Origin: Methylocapsa sp.
GTDB lineage: Bacteria; Pseudomonadota; Alphaproteobacteria; Rhizobiales; Beijerinckiaceae
Direction of reading: 5' to 3'
DNA length: 6,413 nucleotides
Assembly: GCA_017353815.1 (NCBI GenBank)
Contig: JAFMSB010000048.1
Location: 1-6,413, forward strand
Shown: positions 1 to 6,292 of the stretch, in pieces
How positions within the stretch are numbered: the stretch's first letter is position 1
How the letters are laid out: each line of letters opens with the position of its first letter
Notes under the pieces: model-generated
Seen by the model: only the letters and a program-made list of their open reading frames with translations
Told to the model about the DNA's origin: nothing
The model's database searches: none
Made by a program: the position numbers and the translations under genes

Positions 1-29
1 TCCGAGAAAATGCGCGAGGCTGAGCGAGT

Positions 30-59
30 TTGCCGGCGCCGCGGCAGCCGGCACGGCAA
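30..59 (-). terminator. Possible hairpin downstream of the permease gene
   Basis: On the minus strand this GC-rich segment starts 10 nt after the permease stop. It can fold with TTGCCG pairing with CGGCAA, extended by two more pairs across a bulged T. There is no T-run after it, so it does not look like a classical intrinsic terminator. It may only be a GC-rich chance structure in the short stretch between the permease and whatever follows beyond the left edge. Confidence 0.2.
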
Positions 60-69
60 GGGCGCTGCG

Positions 70-2679
70 TTACAAATCCCGCAAATAAGGAGCGGGGCTT
101 CGGCCAAGGATTCGCCAGGTGCCCAAAAGGCCGATGAGGACGGTAAGAGCGGCCGCTGCAGCCGCGGCCAAGAGGGCCTGCGACCAGAGCCACTGGAATT
201 CAAGCTCCATGATACCGCGCACCACCCCATAGGAGGCCGCAACCCCTGCAGCCACGCCAAAGAGCGCCGTTGAGGTCCCGATCAGCGCAAATTCGTAAAT
301 ATAAGCGGCGAGGAGACGTGGCCGCGTTGCGCCCAGGGTCTTGAGCACGACCGCTTCGCGGATGCGCGCATTTTGTCCGGCGGCAAGCGCGCCTCCCAGA
401 ACCAGGACAGATGCCAAAAACGCCGCGCCGGACGCGGCCCTCACCGCGAGAGCAAGCTCGCCAACCACATTGTTAAAGGCGTCGAGTGCATCCTTGACTC
501 TGAGGATCGTCACTTGCGGAAAGCTGCGCGACGTCGAGCGGAAAAGTGCCGTTTCCTTCCCGGGGCCGGGCTTATCCGCGAAAGTCAGCGCCGCAAGATC
601 GCTGTAGGGCGCGCCCGCGAAGCTGTTCGGCGAGAACACCAGCACGAAATTTATTCCCAAGGTAAGCCAATCGACTTTTCGCGTGCTTGCGATCGTCGCG
701 GTCACGTCGCGGCCCAAGACATTGACGGTAAGTTCATCGCCGATTGCTAGGCCAAGCCCCTGCGCGATGCCGGCCTCAAGCGAAACCAGATTCGGGCCAC
801 GATAATCCGCGGGCCACCACGCGCCATCGGCAAGGCGCGACCCCTCCGGTATGCTTTGCGCAAACGTTATCCCGCGATCGCCCTCAAGCACCCAGGCGGC
901 GCTCTGCTTCGGATGGATTGTCTCCGCCTTCATGCCTTTCAGCTTGACGATACGGCCGCGCAACATTGGCACGAGCTCTATGTTGCCATCTGGCGCCTGG
1001 GCCTTAAGGAAGCCGGTAAAATCCTCGACCCGCGCGTTTGGCACATCGAGAAAGAAAAAGCTTGGCGTCTTTCCGGCCACTCCATGGTGAAGCTCGGCTC
1101 TGATACTGCCGTCGATCAATGTCAGTGCGACGAGGAGCGCAAGACCAAGCCCGAGTGAAAGCACAACGGAAGGGGTCAGCGCGCCGGGCCTGTGAATGTT
1201 GCTAATGGCGAGCCGCAGCGCGACATCGCGCGCATGCGGGAGTTTCTTGGCTACGGCCGCGATCAAAAATCCCGCGCCTCGCAGCAATAAAAAAGCTCCG
1301 AGGATCGCGCCGGAATAAATCCATACAAGCATGGCGTCTGCGGCGAAGGCGAAGGCCGCCGCCACAAGGCAAAGCGCTGCAACCAAAACCAGGATGATGT
1401 AACGAGTGCGCGGCCTTGTGCGGCGTTCCTCGATTTGGCCGCGAAAGAGCGCTTGGACCGGAATATCTCGCGCGCGGCCAAGGGGGAGAGCTGAAAATGC
1501 AAGCGCCGTCAAAAGGCCGTAAAGCAGGCCCTTGGCAATCGCGGACGGGTAAATTGCGGGCGCGATTGGGAAGGGAATAAACGCCCCGAATGCAGACGCC
1601 CCAATAAAAGGCAGAGCCGCCCCTCCCGCCGCGCCAATGAGCGCTCCAATGGTTGCGGCGAGCATGGCTTGCATCAGCATCAGCGCAAATACAGTCGAGC
1701 CCGCCGCGCCAACGGCCTTGAGAATCGCGATCGTGTTCCGCTTGCGCTCCACGAGACCCTCAATCGCATTGGCAACGCCAGCCCCGCCAACGATGAGCGA
1801 AGTCAGCCCAACAAGTGTCAGGAATTCGGTAAATCGGTCGAGATTGCGCGAGAACTGCGGCGAGATGTTCTTTCGCGTCCTAATATCCCAGCCCGAGCGC
1901 GGGAATTTTTCTTTTGCCGCCGCGACCAGACCCTCGATCGCGTCATCGCTTGCGCGATTGGTATAGAGCGCGACGCGATAATGCCTCTTGACGAGGGAGC
2001 CCGGTTCGAGCAGTCCGGTGGCATGCAGCGCTTTCTCCGAGATTAGCACAAGGGGGCCGAACCGGATGCTGCTTGCGAGCCGGTCCGGTTCATAGGTAAC
2101 CAGCGCGCGTATTTGGAATTGCGCGCTGCCGATTGAGAGGTGATCGCCGCTCCTTAATCCGAGCCGCCCAAGCAGCGCCGGATCCGCTGCGAGGCCAAAC
2201 GCACCCTCGCGTTCGTCCAATGCTTCGGAAAGACGCAGCGGCGGGTCGAGCACGGGGCCTTCTGCGAGCGGGTAAGATTCGTCAACCGCCTTGATCTCGA
2301 CGAGGCTCGCCTCGCCATTACCGGTGCGCGCCATAGTGCGCAGCTGGGAAACTGCGGCAACTCGCCCGCGGCTCTTTAGAAAATCGAGCTCCTGCAGGGT
2401 CAGTTCGCGTTGGCTGACATCGAAGGAAACATCCGCGCCGAGGATTGCCCGTCCCTCCTTGGCGAGCCCATCCTTCAGCGCCAAGGATACCGAGCCCACC
2501 CCGACAATCGCGCCAACGCCGAGCGCTATGGAAGCGAGAAAAACAAAAAGCCCGCGCACTCCGCCACGGAATTCGCGCAAAGCAATGCGCAAGGCGAAGA
2601 GCAGCCGAACGCCTCGCTGTTTGTGAGCTGAAGTTCTTGGCGTGGAAACCATTTGGTCGAGCTTTTCCATTGACGCCAC
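70..2679 (-). CDS. ybbP: YbbP-type ABC transporter permease (FtsX-like)
   Basis: Inner-membrane permease subunit of the FtsX/MacB superfamily, resembling the large YbbP group (COG3127), whose members work with a YbbA/LolD-type ATPase and are thought to move or extract lipid-like or hydrophobic substrates at the periplasmic face. The 869 residues are close to E. coli YbbP (about 800). Likely membrane segments lie near residues 43-65, 284-305, 328-353, 378-398, 425-447, 450-475, 501-522, 745-765, 790-818 and 833-856, the ten-segment pattern of this group. Large soluble, presumably periplasmic, domains fill about 66-283 and 523-744. Two FtsX coupling motifs are visible: RKRNTIAILKAVGA (312-325) and ARIREAVVLKTLGAT (771-785). 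The start is uncertain: GTG at 2679 gives the longest form, while ATG at 2670 or 2652 would trim only non-conserved residues, and none has a good ribosome binding site. The partner ATPase, usually adjacent and upstream, is absent; a divergent cupin lies there instead. The substrate cannot be deduced. Confidence 0.88.
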   Translation of the reverse strand: MASMEKLDQMVSTPRTSAHKQRGVRLLFALRIALREFRGGVRGLFVFLASIALGVGAIVGVGSVSLALKDGLAKEGRAILGADVSFDVSQRELTLQELDFLKSRGRVAAVSQLRTMARTGNGEASLVEIKAVDESYPLAEGPVLDPPLRLSEALDEREGAFGLAADPALLGRLGLRSGDHLSIGSAQFQIRALVTYEPDRLASSIRFGPLVLISEKALHATGLLEPGSLVKRHYRVALYTNRASDDAIEGLVAAAKEKFPRSGWDIRTRKNISPQFSRNLDRFTEFLTLVGLTSLIVGGAGVANAIEGLVERKRNTIAILKAVGAAGSTVFALMLMQAMLAATIGALIGAAGGAALPFIGASAFGAFIPFPIAPAIYPSAIAKGLLYGLLTALAFSALPLGRARDIPVQALFRGQIEERRTRPRTRYIILVLVAALCLVAAAFAFAADAMLVWIYSGAILGAFLLLRGAGFLIAAVAKKLPHARDVALRLAISNIHRPGALTPSVVLSLGLGLALLVALTLIDGSIRAELHHGVAGKTPSFFFLDVPNARVEDFTGFLKAQAPDGNIELVPMLRGRIVKLKGMKAETIHPKQSAAWVLEGDRGITFAQSIPEGSRLADGAWWPADYRGPNLVSLEAGIAQGLGLAIGDELTVNVLGRDVTATIASTRKVDWLTLGINFVLVFSPNSFAGAPYSDLAALTFADKPGPGKETALFRSTSRSFPQVTILRVKDALDAFNNVVGELALAVRAASGAAFLASVLVLGGALAAGQNARIREAVVLKTLGATRPRLLAAYIYEFALIGTSTALFGVAAGVAASYGVVRGIMELEFQWLWSQALLAAAAAAALTVLIGLLGTWRILGRSPAPYLRDL

Positions 2680-2701
2680 TGCTACTTTGAGGCCTTAATA
2701 G

Positions 2702-2738
2702 CCTGTTCTCCCCTGAATAACGTTGGAATTTTAACAGG
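2702..2738. repeat. Spaced inverted repeat in the divergent promoter region
   Basis: CCTGTT (2702-2707) and its exact complement AACAGG (2733-2738) are separated by 25 AT-richer bases in the 122-bp region between the divergently transcribed permease and cupin genes. The half-sites are about three helical turns apart, which would suit a dimeric regulator binding one DNA face. Six-base arms this far apart can also occur by chance, so an operator role is only a suggestion. Confidence 0.2.
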
Positions 2739-2759
2739 ACCGTTGCGAAAAACACAAAC

Positions 2760-2783
2760 TCGCGTGTTAGCTTCTGCACGCGA
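2760..2783. promoter_or_regulatory. Perfect 7-bp inverted repeat upstream of the cupin (operator or 5' UTR hairpin)
   Basis: TCGCGTG (2760-2766) and CACGCGA (2777-2783) form a perfect 7-bp inverted repeat around a 10-nt spacer. It ends 7 nt before the cupin ribosome binding site. It could be an operator for a dimeric regulator acting on the cupin promoter, or a hairpin in the cupin leader RNA. A weak sigma-70-like pair, TTGCGA (2743-2748) and TGTTAG (2765-2770) with a 16-nt spacer, would put the repeat over the -10 region. That promoter match is poor and I do not list it separately. Confidence 0.35.
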
Positions 2784-2790
2784 AACGAAG

Positions 2791-2795
2791 GGAGG
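2791..2795 (+). promoter_or_regulatory. Strong ribosome binding site of the cupin gene
   Basis: GGAGG lies six bases before the ATG at 2802, within a purine-rich GGGAGGGAGG stretch. It is the clearest Shine-Dalgarno sequence in the window and fixes the cupin start. It suggests efficient translation. Confidence 0.8.
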
Positions 2796-2801
2796 GAGGT
2801 T

Positions 2802-3290
2802 ATGGGCGCACGCTTTCAATATTGGCTTGTTATACCAATCATGGCTGGCCTGACTGGTTGGATGATCGGACTGCTTTTTTTGCCAGTCGGCGCGGCACCG
2901 GCCGAGACGCCCGTTTTTAAGCAAGTTTCGGAAGCCCAATGGACGAGGATGCTGCCTGAGTTGGGCGAGGCTTCACCAGAAATGACGATTTCGCACGAGG
3001 ACACCAAAACGCACGCGACTCAGTTGCTGATACGTGCGCCAAAAGCTCTTCACGTTCGCAAGCACTGGCATTCGGCAAATGAGACGGACATGGTGATTAG
3101 CGGCACTGGCGCCTTCGAATGCGATGGAAAAAAGGCGGAGCTCGGCCCCGGTGGCTTTAACTACATGCCGGCACGGATGGCGCATGAGGCGTGGGTATCG
3201 GCGGGTTCTGTGACTTTCATCAGCGTAGATGGGCCATGGGACGTGAACTGGGTCGAGGGTGCCCCAACCTCCGCCGACGTGACACCGTAG
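2802..3290 (+). CDS. Exported or membrane-anchored small cupin-domain protein
   Basis: A 162-residue protein with one cupin fold, probably periplasmic. Residues 8-30 form a hydrophobic segment, and the following GAAPAET (30-36) offers a possible signal-peptidase site; otherwise the segment acts as an anchor. Cupin motif 1 is intact: HWHSANETDMVISG (88-101) matches HxH(x)3E(x)6G, with His88, His90 and Glu94 as likely metal ligands. Motif 2 is PARMAHEAW (123-131): His128 supplies the fourth ligand, but Arg stands where the motif usually has Gly. The residues therefore support a mononuclear metal site, as in small dioxygenase-like or sugar-binding cupins. Substrate and activity cannot be told from sequence. 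The gene stands alone on the plus strand, divergent from the permease and convergent with the cofactor genes, so it is probably its own transcription unit. Confidence 0.85.
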   Translation: MGARFQYWLVIPIMAGLTGWMIGLLFLPVGAAPAETPVFKQVSEAQWTRMLPELGEASPEMTISHEDTKTHATQLLIRAPKALHVRKHWHSANETDMVISGTGAFECDGKKAELGPGGFNYMPARMAHEAWVSAGSVTFISVDGPWDVNWVEGAPTSADVTP

Positions 3291-3341
3291 CTCAAGAATT
3301 TGACCTGCGATTTCTTAACACTATAGACGAAAAGTCTCACA

Positions 3342-3373
3342 ATTCGGGATTGCGCTCGCGACGCTCCGCGAAT
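3342..3373 (+). terminator. Hairpin downstream of the cupin gene
   Basis: ATTCGGGA (3342-3349) can pair with TCC-G-CGAAT (3365-3373, one bulged G), with an inner GCG/CGC stem around a short loop. That gives about 11 pairs, starting 51 nt after the cupin stop. No T-run follows it, so intrinsic termination is doubtful; it may instead protect the mRNA 3' end or aid factor-dependent termination. Confidence 0.3.
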
Positions 3374-3475
3374 CGTTGTGCAGGACTGGCTGACGAGTAA
3401 CGCGTTGCGTCTGACATGGACGCCTCTCTCGGGCTCGTAAACGAACCTCGACTCTGAGCCTCACCTAACGACAAT

Positions 3476-3518
3476 CAAAAAGCCGGTTCAGAAACAGGAG
3501 GCCGCGCCGCGCTGTTTC
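3476..3518 (-). terminator. Likely terminator of the cofactor gene run
   Basis: Read on the minus strand, GAAACAG and CTGTTTC (forward 3512-3518 and 3491-3497) form a perfect 7-bp stem. The loop contains a further GGC/GCC pairing. The hairpin begins 8 nt after the mfnE-like stop codon. A CTTTTTG stretch (about 3477-3483) follows, but about 8 nt beyond the stem rather than directly after it, so this is an imperfect intrinsic terminator. Its position at the end of the minus-strand run supports the call. Confidence 0.45.
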
Positions 3519-3526
3519 ACAAAGGC

Positions 3527-4228
3527 CTAGAAGGGAACAAAGGTGCCCGGCAATCCCCCATTTTCCAATTGGCACCCGGCGCCCGCAAGCGAGGCCGGTC
3601 CAGCAACCCACACCGCGGCCCCTGCCTTGGCGGCAAAGCACGGGAACGCAGGATCGACGATTTTTGCTGCCACAAGTTCGCAAGCCGATGATTGAGCTGG
3701 AATATCCGCCGTTTTAATGAGCAGCAGTCGGAGCGCATGAAAGGCGCGCGCGAGCCAAGCGGCGAGCGAATCGGAGGTCACGTCCCAACATGCGGGGAGA
3801 TCTTGCGCGCCGTATGCCATTGTCTCCGGCAGCCACACAGGAATAACTCCTCGCATGAGCGTGGCGTCGATCTCGTCTTTGGTGGCTGCGGCCGCAAAGG
3901 CATCTGAGTGCGCGGCGAGCGCAATGCCAAACTGCCCCATGGCGATCAGCGCGAGGCGATGAGCCGTTGCATCGTCTAGCCCCATGAGAGCTTGCACGCT
4001 GCGAACGCAATCGGCGAACGGGCCTCCGCCCGGAACTAGGATAAGCGGGCCGCCCCATTCGGCCAATAGGTCGAGCCATGCCTTGCATTCGGGACCGCCC
4101 GCGAGGCTGCCCCCCAATTTGACGACGGTAAGGTTGGAGAGAGAGGCGCTACGGCGCGCTGCCTGGGAGGGCCAGGGTTTCGGCAGCGCTTCGTTCGGCC
4201 GTGCGTTCGCGCTTGATCTCAATTCCAA
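3527..4228 (-). CDS. mfnE: MfnE-like kinase (amino acid kinase family), methanofuran-type cofactor biosynthesis
   Basis: Amino-acid-kinase-fold protein. In methanogens MfnE phosphorylates [5-(aminomethyl)furan-3-yl]methyl phosphate to the diphosphate that is then coupled to the tyramine moiety. Visible motifs, numbered from the longest start, are VVKLGGSL (35-42, phosphate binding), LILVPGGGPFAD (62-73, glycine-rich loop), DVTSDSLAAWLA (149-160, typical of the MfnE-like group) and LLLIKTADI (168-176, nucleotide-binding side). About 200 residues follow the first motif, the normal length for this small kinase. The start is uncertain: the frame opens with TTG at 4228, preceded by GAGG five bases away, but this overlaps the mfnB-folB gene by 80 nt and adds about 30 non-conserved residues. 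No ATG or GTG lies in frame between there and the first motif. The adjacent MfnB strongly supports the furan-phosphate kinase role over an amino acid or uridylate kinase, but substrate choice is inferred. Confidence 0.75.
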   Translation of the reverse strand: MELRSSANARPNEALPKPWPSQAARRSASLSNLTVVKLGGSLAGGPECKAWLDLLAEWGGPLILVPGGGPFADCVRSVQALMGLDDATAHRLALIAMGQFGIALAAHSDAFAAAATKDEIDATLMRGVIPVWLPETMAYGAQDLPACWDVTSDSLAAWLARAFHALRLLLIKTADIPAQSSACELVAAKIVDPAFPCFAAKAGAAVWVAGPASLAGAGCQLENGGLPGTFVPF

Positions 4229-5309
4229 CCGTGCCTCGGATAACTTCGAGTTTTTCGACCCGGACCCAAACCCGCATGACGCAAGGGTAACGCAACAACT
4301 CGTCCGCTATACTGCTTGCTAGCGTCTCAATCAAATCGACATGGCCGCGCCCAAGGATGACCTTGATTGCATCGATCATGAGATCGTAGGAAAAAACTCC
4401 GCGCATGTCGTGCAAGCGATGATCTGGGCGCCGCACATCGGCGTCGATATTAAAGCGCACATCCTGTTCCGACGAGCGCTCGAAATCATAGGCGCCAATG
4501 GCACAGGGGAGCACGAGATCGCGCACAAAGATACGGTCTGTCTCGATGAGGCCTTCATCGGGAGTGACCATACCCCTTGCTAAGAAGTGACGCCAATCAG
4601 CGGTTTCTTCGCCTTCCGCCAGGCGCAAGCCGGATTGGGGCGGGATAAGCTCCCGGATCATTCGTACCGAGCCCGCATCGATCTCTGCGTCGCGTGCCCG
4701 CCCTTGGCAGAGGCTGCCGCGGAAACCCAAATAATCCGGCTGCAAAGGAAGAAGACGCGGCACATCCGGCGCTTCGAGGGAACCCGCAAGCCCGGACATC
4801 AAGCCGTTTCTGCGGCACTGGCCGACAAACCGGTCGAGGGCGGCCACATCCATGTGATCGAGCAGGCGGCCGGCCTCTTTTTTGGCGGTGTCGAGCATCG
4901 CGCCGGCAAAGCCGCTTTGTGACATCACCGTCAGCAATTCAAGATTGGGCGCGCAATCGGCAAAAAGGACTCCGACCAGTTTGATTTTATCCGCGTGCGA
5001 TTTCAGCCCCTCCACGCAAACCCGCGCTTCGGTTTGGGAGACAATCCCCACCTTGACATAATCGACGCCCGCCGCGGCAACTCCTGCAACTCTGTCGAGG
5101 ATTTCCTCAGGCGCCCCCAGCGCAGTGCCTGCTGCGGCGCTCACCGGTTTGCGCCGGGCCACGGTCCGGACGATCTGGGCCGCCACTTCGCAGTCGAGCG
5201 CCCCAAGTGCGCCCTTCGCGGGATCTTTGAGGTCAATGATGTCGGCGCCTCCCGCCCAAACCGTTTCCGCCTCGGCTGGGCTTCGCACGCTCGCGAGCAT
5301 CAAGGTCAT
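4149..5309 (-). CDS. mfnB: MfnB-FolB fusion: (5-formylfuran-3-yl)methyl phosphate synthase with dihydroneopterin aldolase-like domain
   Basis: A 386-residue two-domain protein. Residues 1-225 match MfnB (DUF556), which condenses two glyceraldehyde-3-phosphates to the furan phosphate of methanofuran. Seen are ADIIDLKDP (22-30) with Lys28 where the family has its Schiff-base lysine, YVKVG (84-88) with Lys86, MLDTAKKEAG (138-147), and the glycine loops GLAGSL (173-178) and LGFRGSL (194-200). Residues 258-368 match FolB: IGAYDFERSSEQ (271-282), FSYDL (306-310, Tyr308), LIETLASSIA (326-335, Glu328) and VEKLEV (351-356, Lys353 at the catalytic lysine position), ending in VGIEI (361-365). The usual KPG after that lysine reads KLE here. 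FolB turns dihydroneopterin into 6-hydroxymethyldihydropterin and glycolaldehyde. I chose the ATG at 5309 because MfnB proteins start just before this point; the open frame extends to a TTG at 5378 with unrelated residues. The C-terminal tail (369-386) overlaps the mfnE frame and is not conserved-looking. The FolB half probably serves H4MPT synthesis, but this is inferred. Confidence 0.85.
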   Translation of the reverse strand: MTLMLASVRSPAEAETVWAGGADIIDLKDPAKGALGALDCEVAAQIVRTVARRKPVSAAAGTALGAPEEILDRVAGVAAAGVDYVKVGIVSQTEARVCVEGLKSHADKIKLVGVLFADCAPNLELLTVMSQSGFAGAMLDTAKKEAGRLLDHMDVAALDRFVGQCRRNGLMSGLAGSLEAPDVPRLLPLQPDYLGFRGSLCQGRARDAEIDAGSVRMIRELIPPQSGLRLAEGEETADWRHFLARGMVTPDEGLIETDRIFVRDLVLPCAIGAYDFERSSEQDVRFNIDADVRRPDHRLHDMRGVFSYDLMIDAIKVILGRGHVDLIETLASSIADELLRYPCVMRVWVRVEKLEVIRGTVGIEIKRERTAERSAAETLALPGSAP

Positions 5310-5449
5310 TGCCACTTTCCCGTCAGTACGTCCTGCGTTTGTCCCGTTCGAATGGGCGCATCGCACCCTTATACCCAACTTCGCCCTTTCGGAAAGCGCT
5401 TGAGACGACGCACGGCCCGGCTAACGTCCGGTTTGCGCCCCGCGCCATC
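5310..5449 (-). promoter_or_regulatory. 140-nt gap between pabC and mfnB-folB; possible internal promoter
   Basis: The gap is larger than the overlaps on either side in this run. On the minus strand it contains TATAAG (5368-5373), a fair -10 match, 59 bases before the mfnB ATG. Seventeen bases upstream of it lies only CTTTCC (5391-5396), a poor -35. Next to the -10 is a short stem, GGGTGC with GCGCCC (5354-5368, one G-T pair). The gap could hold a separate promoter for mfnB-folB and mfnE, or just be untranslated spacer in one operon. Confidence 0.25.
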
Positions 5450-6292
5450 TCAGCCCGCATCGAACTTTGCCGCAATGAGGCCGCGCAACCGCTCCACGGC
5501 ACCGCCTGCACCCCGGCCCACCGGTTTGCCGCCGCATTGCGTCACCGGCGCGATCCGGCTAACACTGTTGGTCAGAAAAACCTCATCCGCCGCGGCGAGA
5601 TCGGCGACATCCAGTATCCTTTCCACGGCAGCCAGCCGCAGCTCGCTGGCAAGGGTGAGCACAAGCGCGCGCATGGTGCCCGGCAAAGCGCCAGCCGATG
5701 CGGGAGGCGTCTCCAGGCGCCCCTCGCGGACGATAAAAATATTGGCGATAGAAGAACATGCGATGTTTCCGCGCGTATTGAGTAACAGGGCGTCATCGGC
5801 GCCATGCGCGCGCGCCTCCTGTAGCGCCAGCACATTATCAAGATAGGGTAAAGCTTTGATGCGGGCGAGGGGCGAGAACTCGTTGCGGCGGGTTAGGGCG
5901 GAAACATGAAGCGAAAGCGGCTCTTCGCGCAGGGCGGGCATCGCAGACAAGGCCATCAGGAGCTTTGGGCGGGGCGAGGGCGGCGGCAGAAGGCCCCGCG
6001 GCCCAGATCCCCTGGTCACCGTCAGGCGCAAAACTGCCGAATCGATTTTCGCTGCGCCAAGGTAACGGTCAATTTCCGCATGCAGCCACGCGAGATCGAC
6101 AGCCCCGCGCAAATTCAACACGTCGAGACCGGATGCGAGCCGATTGAGGTGCGCGCCGAGATCGAAGACGCGGCCACGACGAACCGCCATCGTCTCAAAG
6201 AGGCCATCCCCAAGCAAGAAGCCGCGATCAGTAATCGGAATATGAGCTTCCGCCTCGGCTGTAAGCCGTCCGTCCTGCCAAGCAAGCGTCAT
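5450..6292 (-). CDS. pabC: Aminotransferase class IV, probable aminodeoxychorismate lyase
   Basis: A 280-residue, PLP-dependent fold type IV enzyme, the usual length for PabC. PabC splits 4-amino-4-deoxychorismate into p-aminobenzoate and pyruvate. The N-terminal motif [13 protein letters not shown] (22-34) is typical. [16 protein letters not shown] (145-160) holds Lys146 as the likely PLP lysine. LPGTMR (203-208) gives the phosphate-side arginine, and [11 protein letters not shown] (240-250) resembles the lyase version of this region. Oddly, in [12 protein letters not shown] (175-186) the position normally held by the conserved Glu near the PLP ring nitrogen is Cys179. The ATG overlaps the stop of the upstream amidotransferase gene in ATGA, indicating translational coupling, and AGGCGG just upstream serves as a ribosome binding site. 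This pairing favours PabC over a D-amino-acid or branched-chain aminotransferase, although the Glu change leaves some doubt about the exact reaction. Confidence 0.78.
   Translation of the reverse strand: MTLAWQDGRLTAEAEAHIPITDRGFLLGDGLFETMAVRRGRVFDLGAHLNRLASGLDVLNLRGAVDLAWLHAEIDRYLGAAKIDSAVLRLTVTRGSGPRGLLPPPSPRPKLLMALSAMPALREEPLSLHVSALTRRNEFSPLARIKALPYLDNVLALQEARAHGADDALLLNTRGNIACSSIANIFIVREGRLETPPASAGALPGTMRALVLTLASELRLAAVERILDVADLAAADEVFLTNSVSRIAPVTQCGGKPVGRGAGGAVERLRGLIAAKFDAG

Larger units (their letters stand above)
3291..3526. other. Convergent intergenic spacer without a gene
   Basis: These 236 bases separate the 3' end of the cupin gene from the 3' end of the mfnE-like gene. Open frames crossing it have no start or protein features that convince me. 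I see no tRNA-like fold. It holds the two hairpins listed separately, and a weak minus-strand stem (GGTTCG with CGAGCC, 3432-3447, one G-U pair). It most likely serves only to end transcription from both sides. Confidence 0.5.

Noticed and set aside
1..54. Minus-strand open frame starting at GTG (54) and running off the left edge (reads PAAAAPANSLSLAHFLG after the start)
   Set aside because: Only 18 codons are visible, the start overlaps the GC-rich hairpin, there is no ribosome binding site, and no family is recognisable.
2743..2770. Sigma-70-like promoter for the cupin (TTGCGA, 16 nt, TGTTAG)
   Set aside because: The -10 match is too poor to list as a promoter; it is mentioned only as context for the inverted repeat.
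2318..2779. 153-residue minus-strand open frame over the permease start
   Set aside because: It lies in a different frame of the same strand over a region where the permease frame encodes a good membrane segment and conserved layout. It has no domain features.
3432..3447. Small stem-loop in the convergent spacer, considered as part of a tRNA or terminator
   Set aside because: The stem has only six pairs, one of them G-U, no T-run follows, and the flanking sequence does not fold as a tRNA.
5310..5378. Longer N-terminus for the MfnB-FolB protein, from TTG at 5378
   Set aside because: The added 23 residues do not resemble an MfnB start. The ATG at 5309 begins right where family members begin.
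4995..5846. 283-residue open frame on the plus strand
   Set aside because: It is antisense to mfnB-folB and pabC, both of which have clear motifs. The translation is rich in Arg, Ala, Pro and Ser, as expected from a shadow frame of GC-rich DNA.
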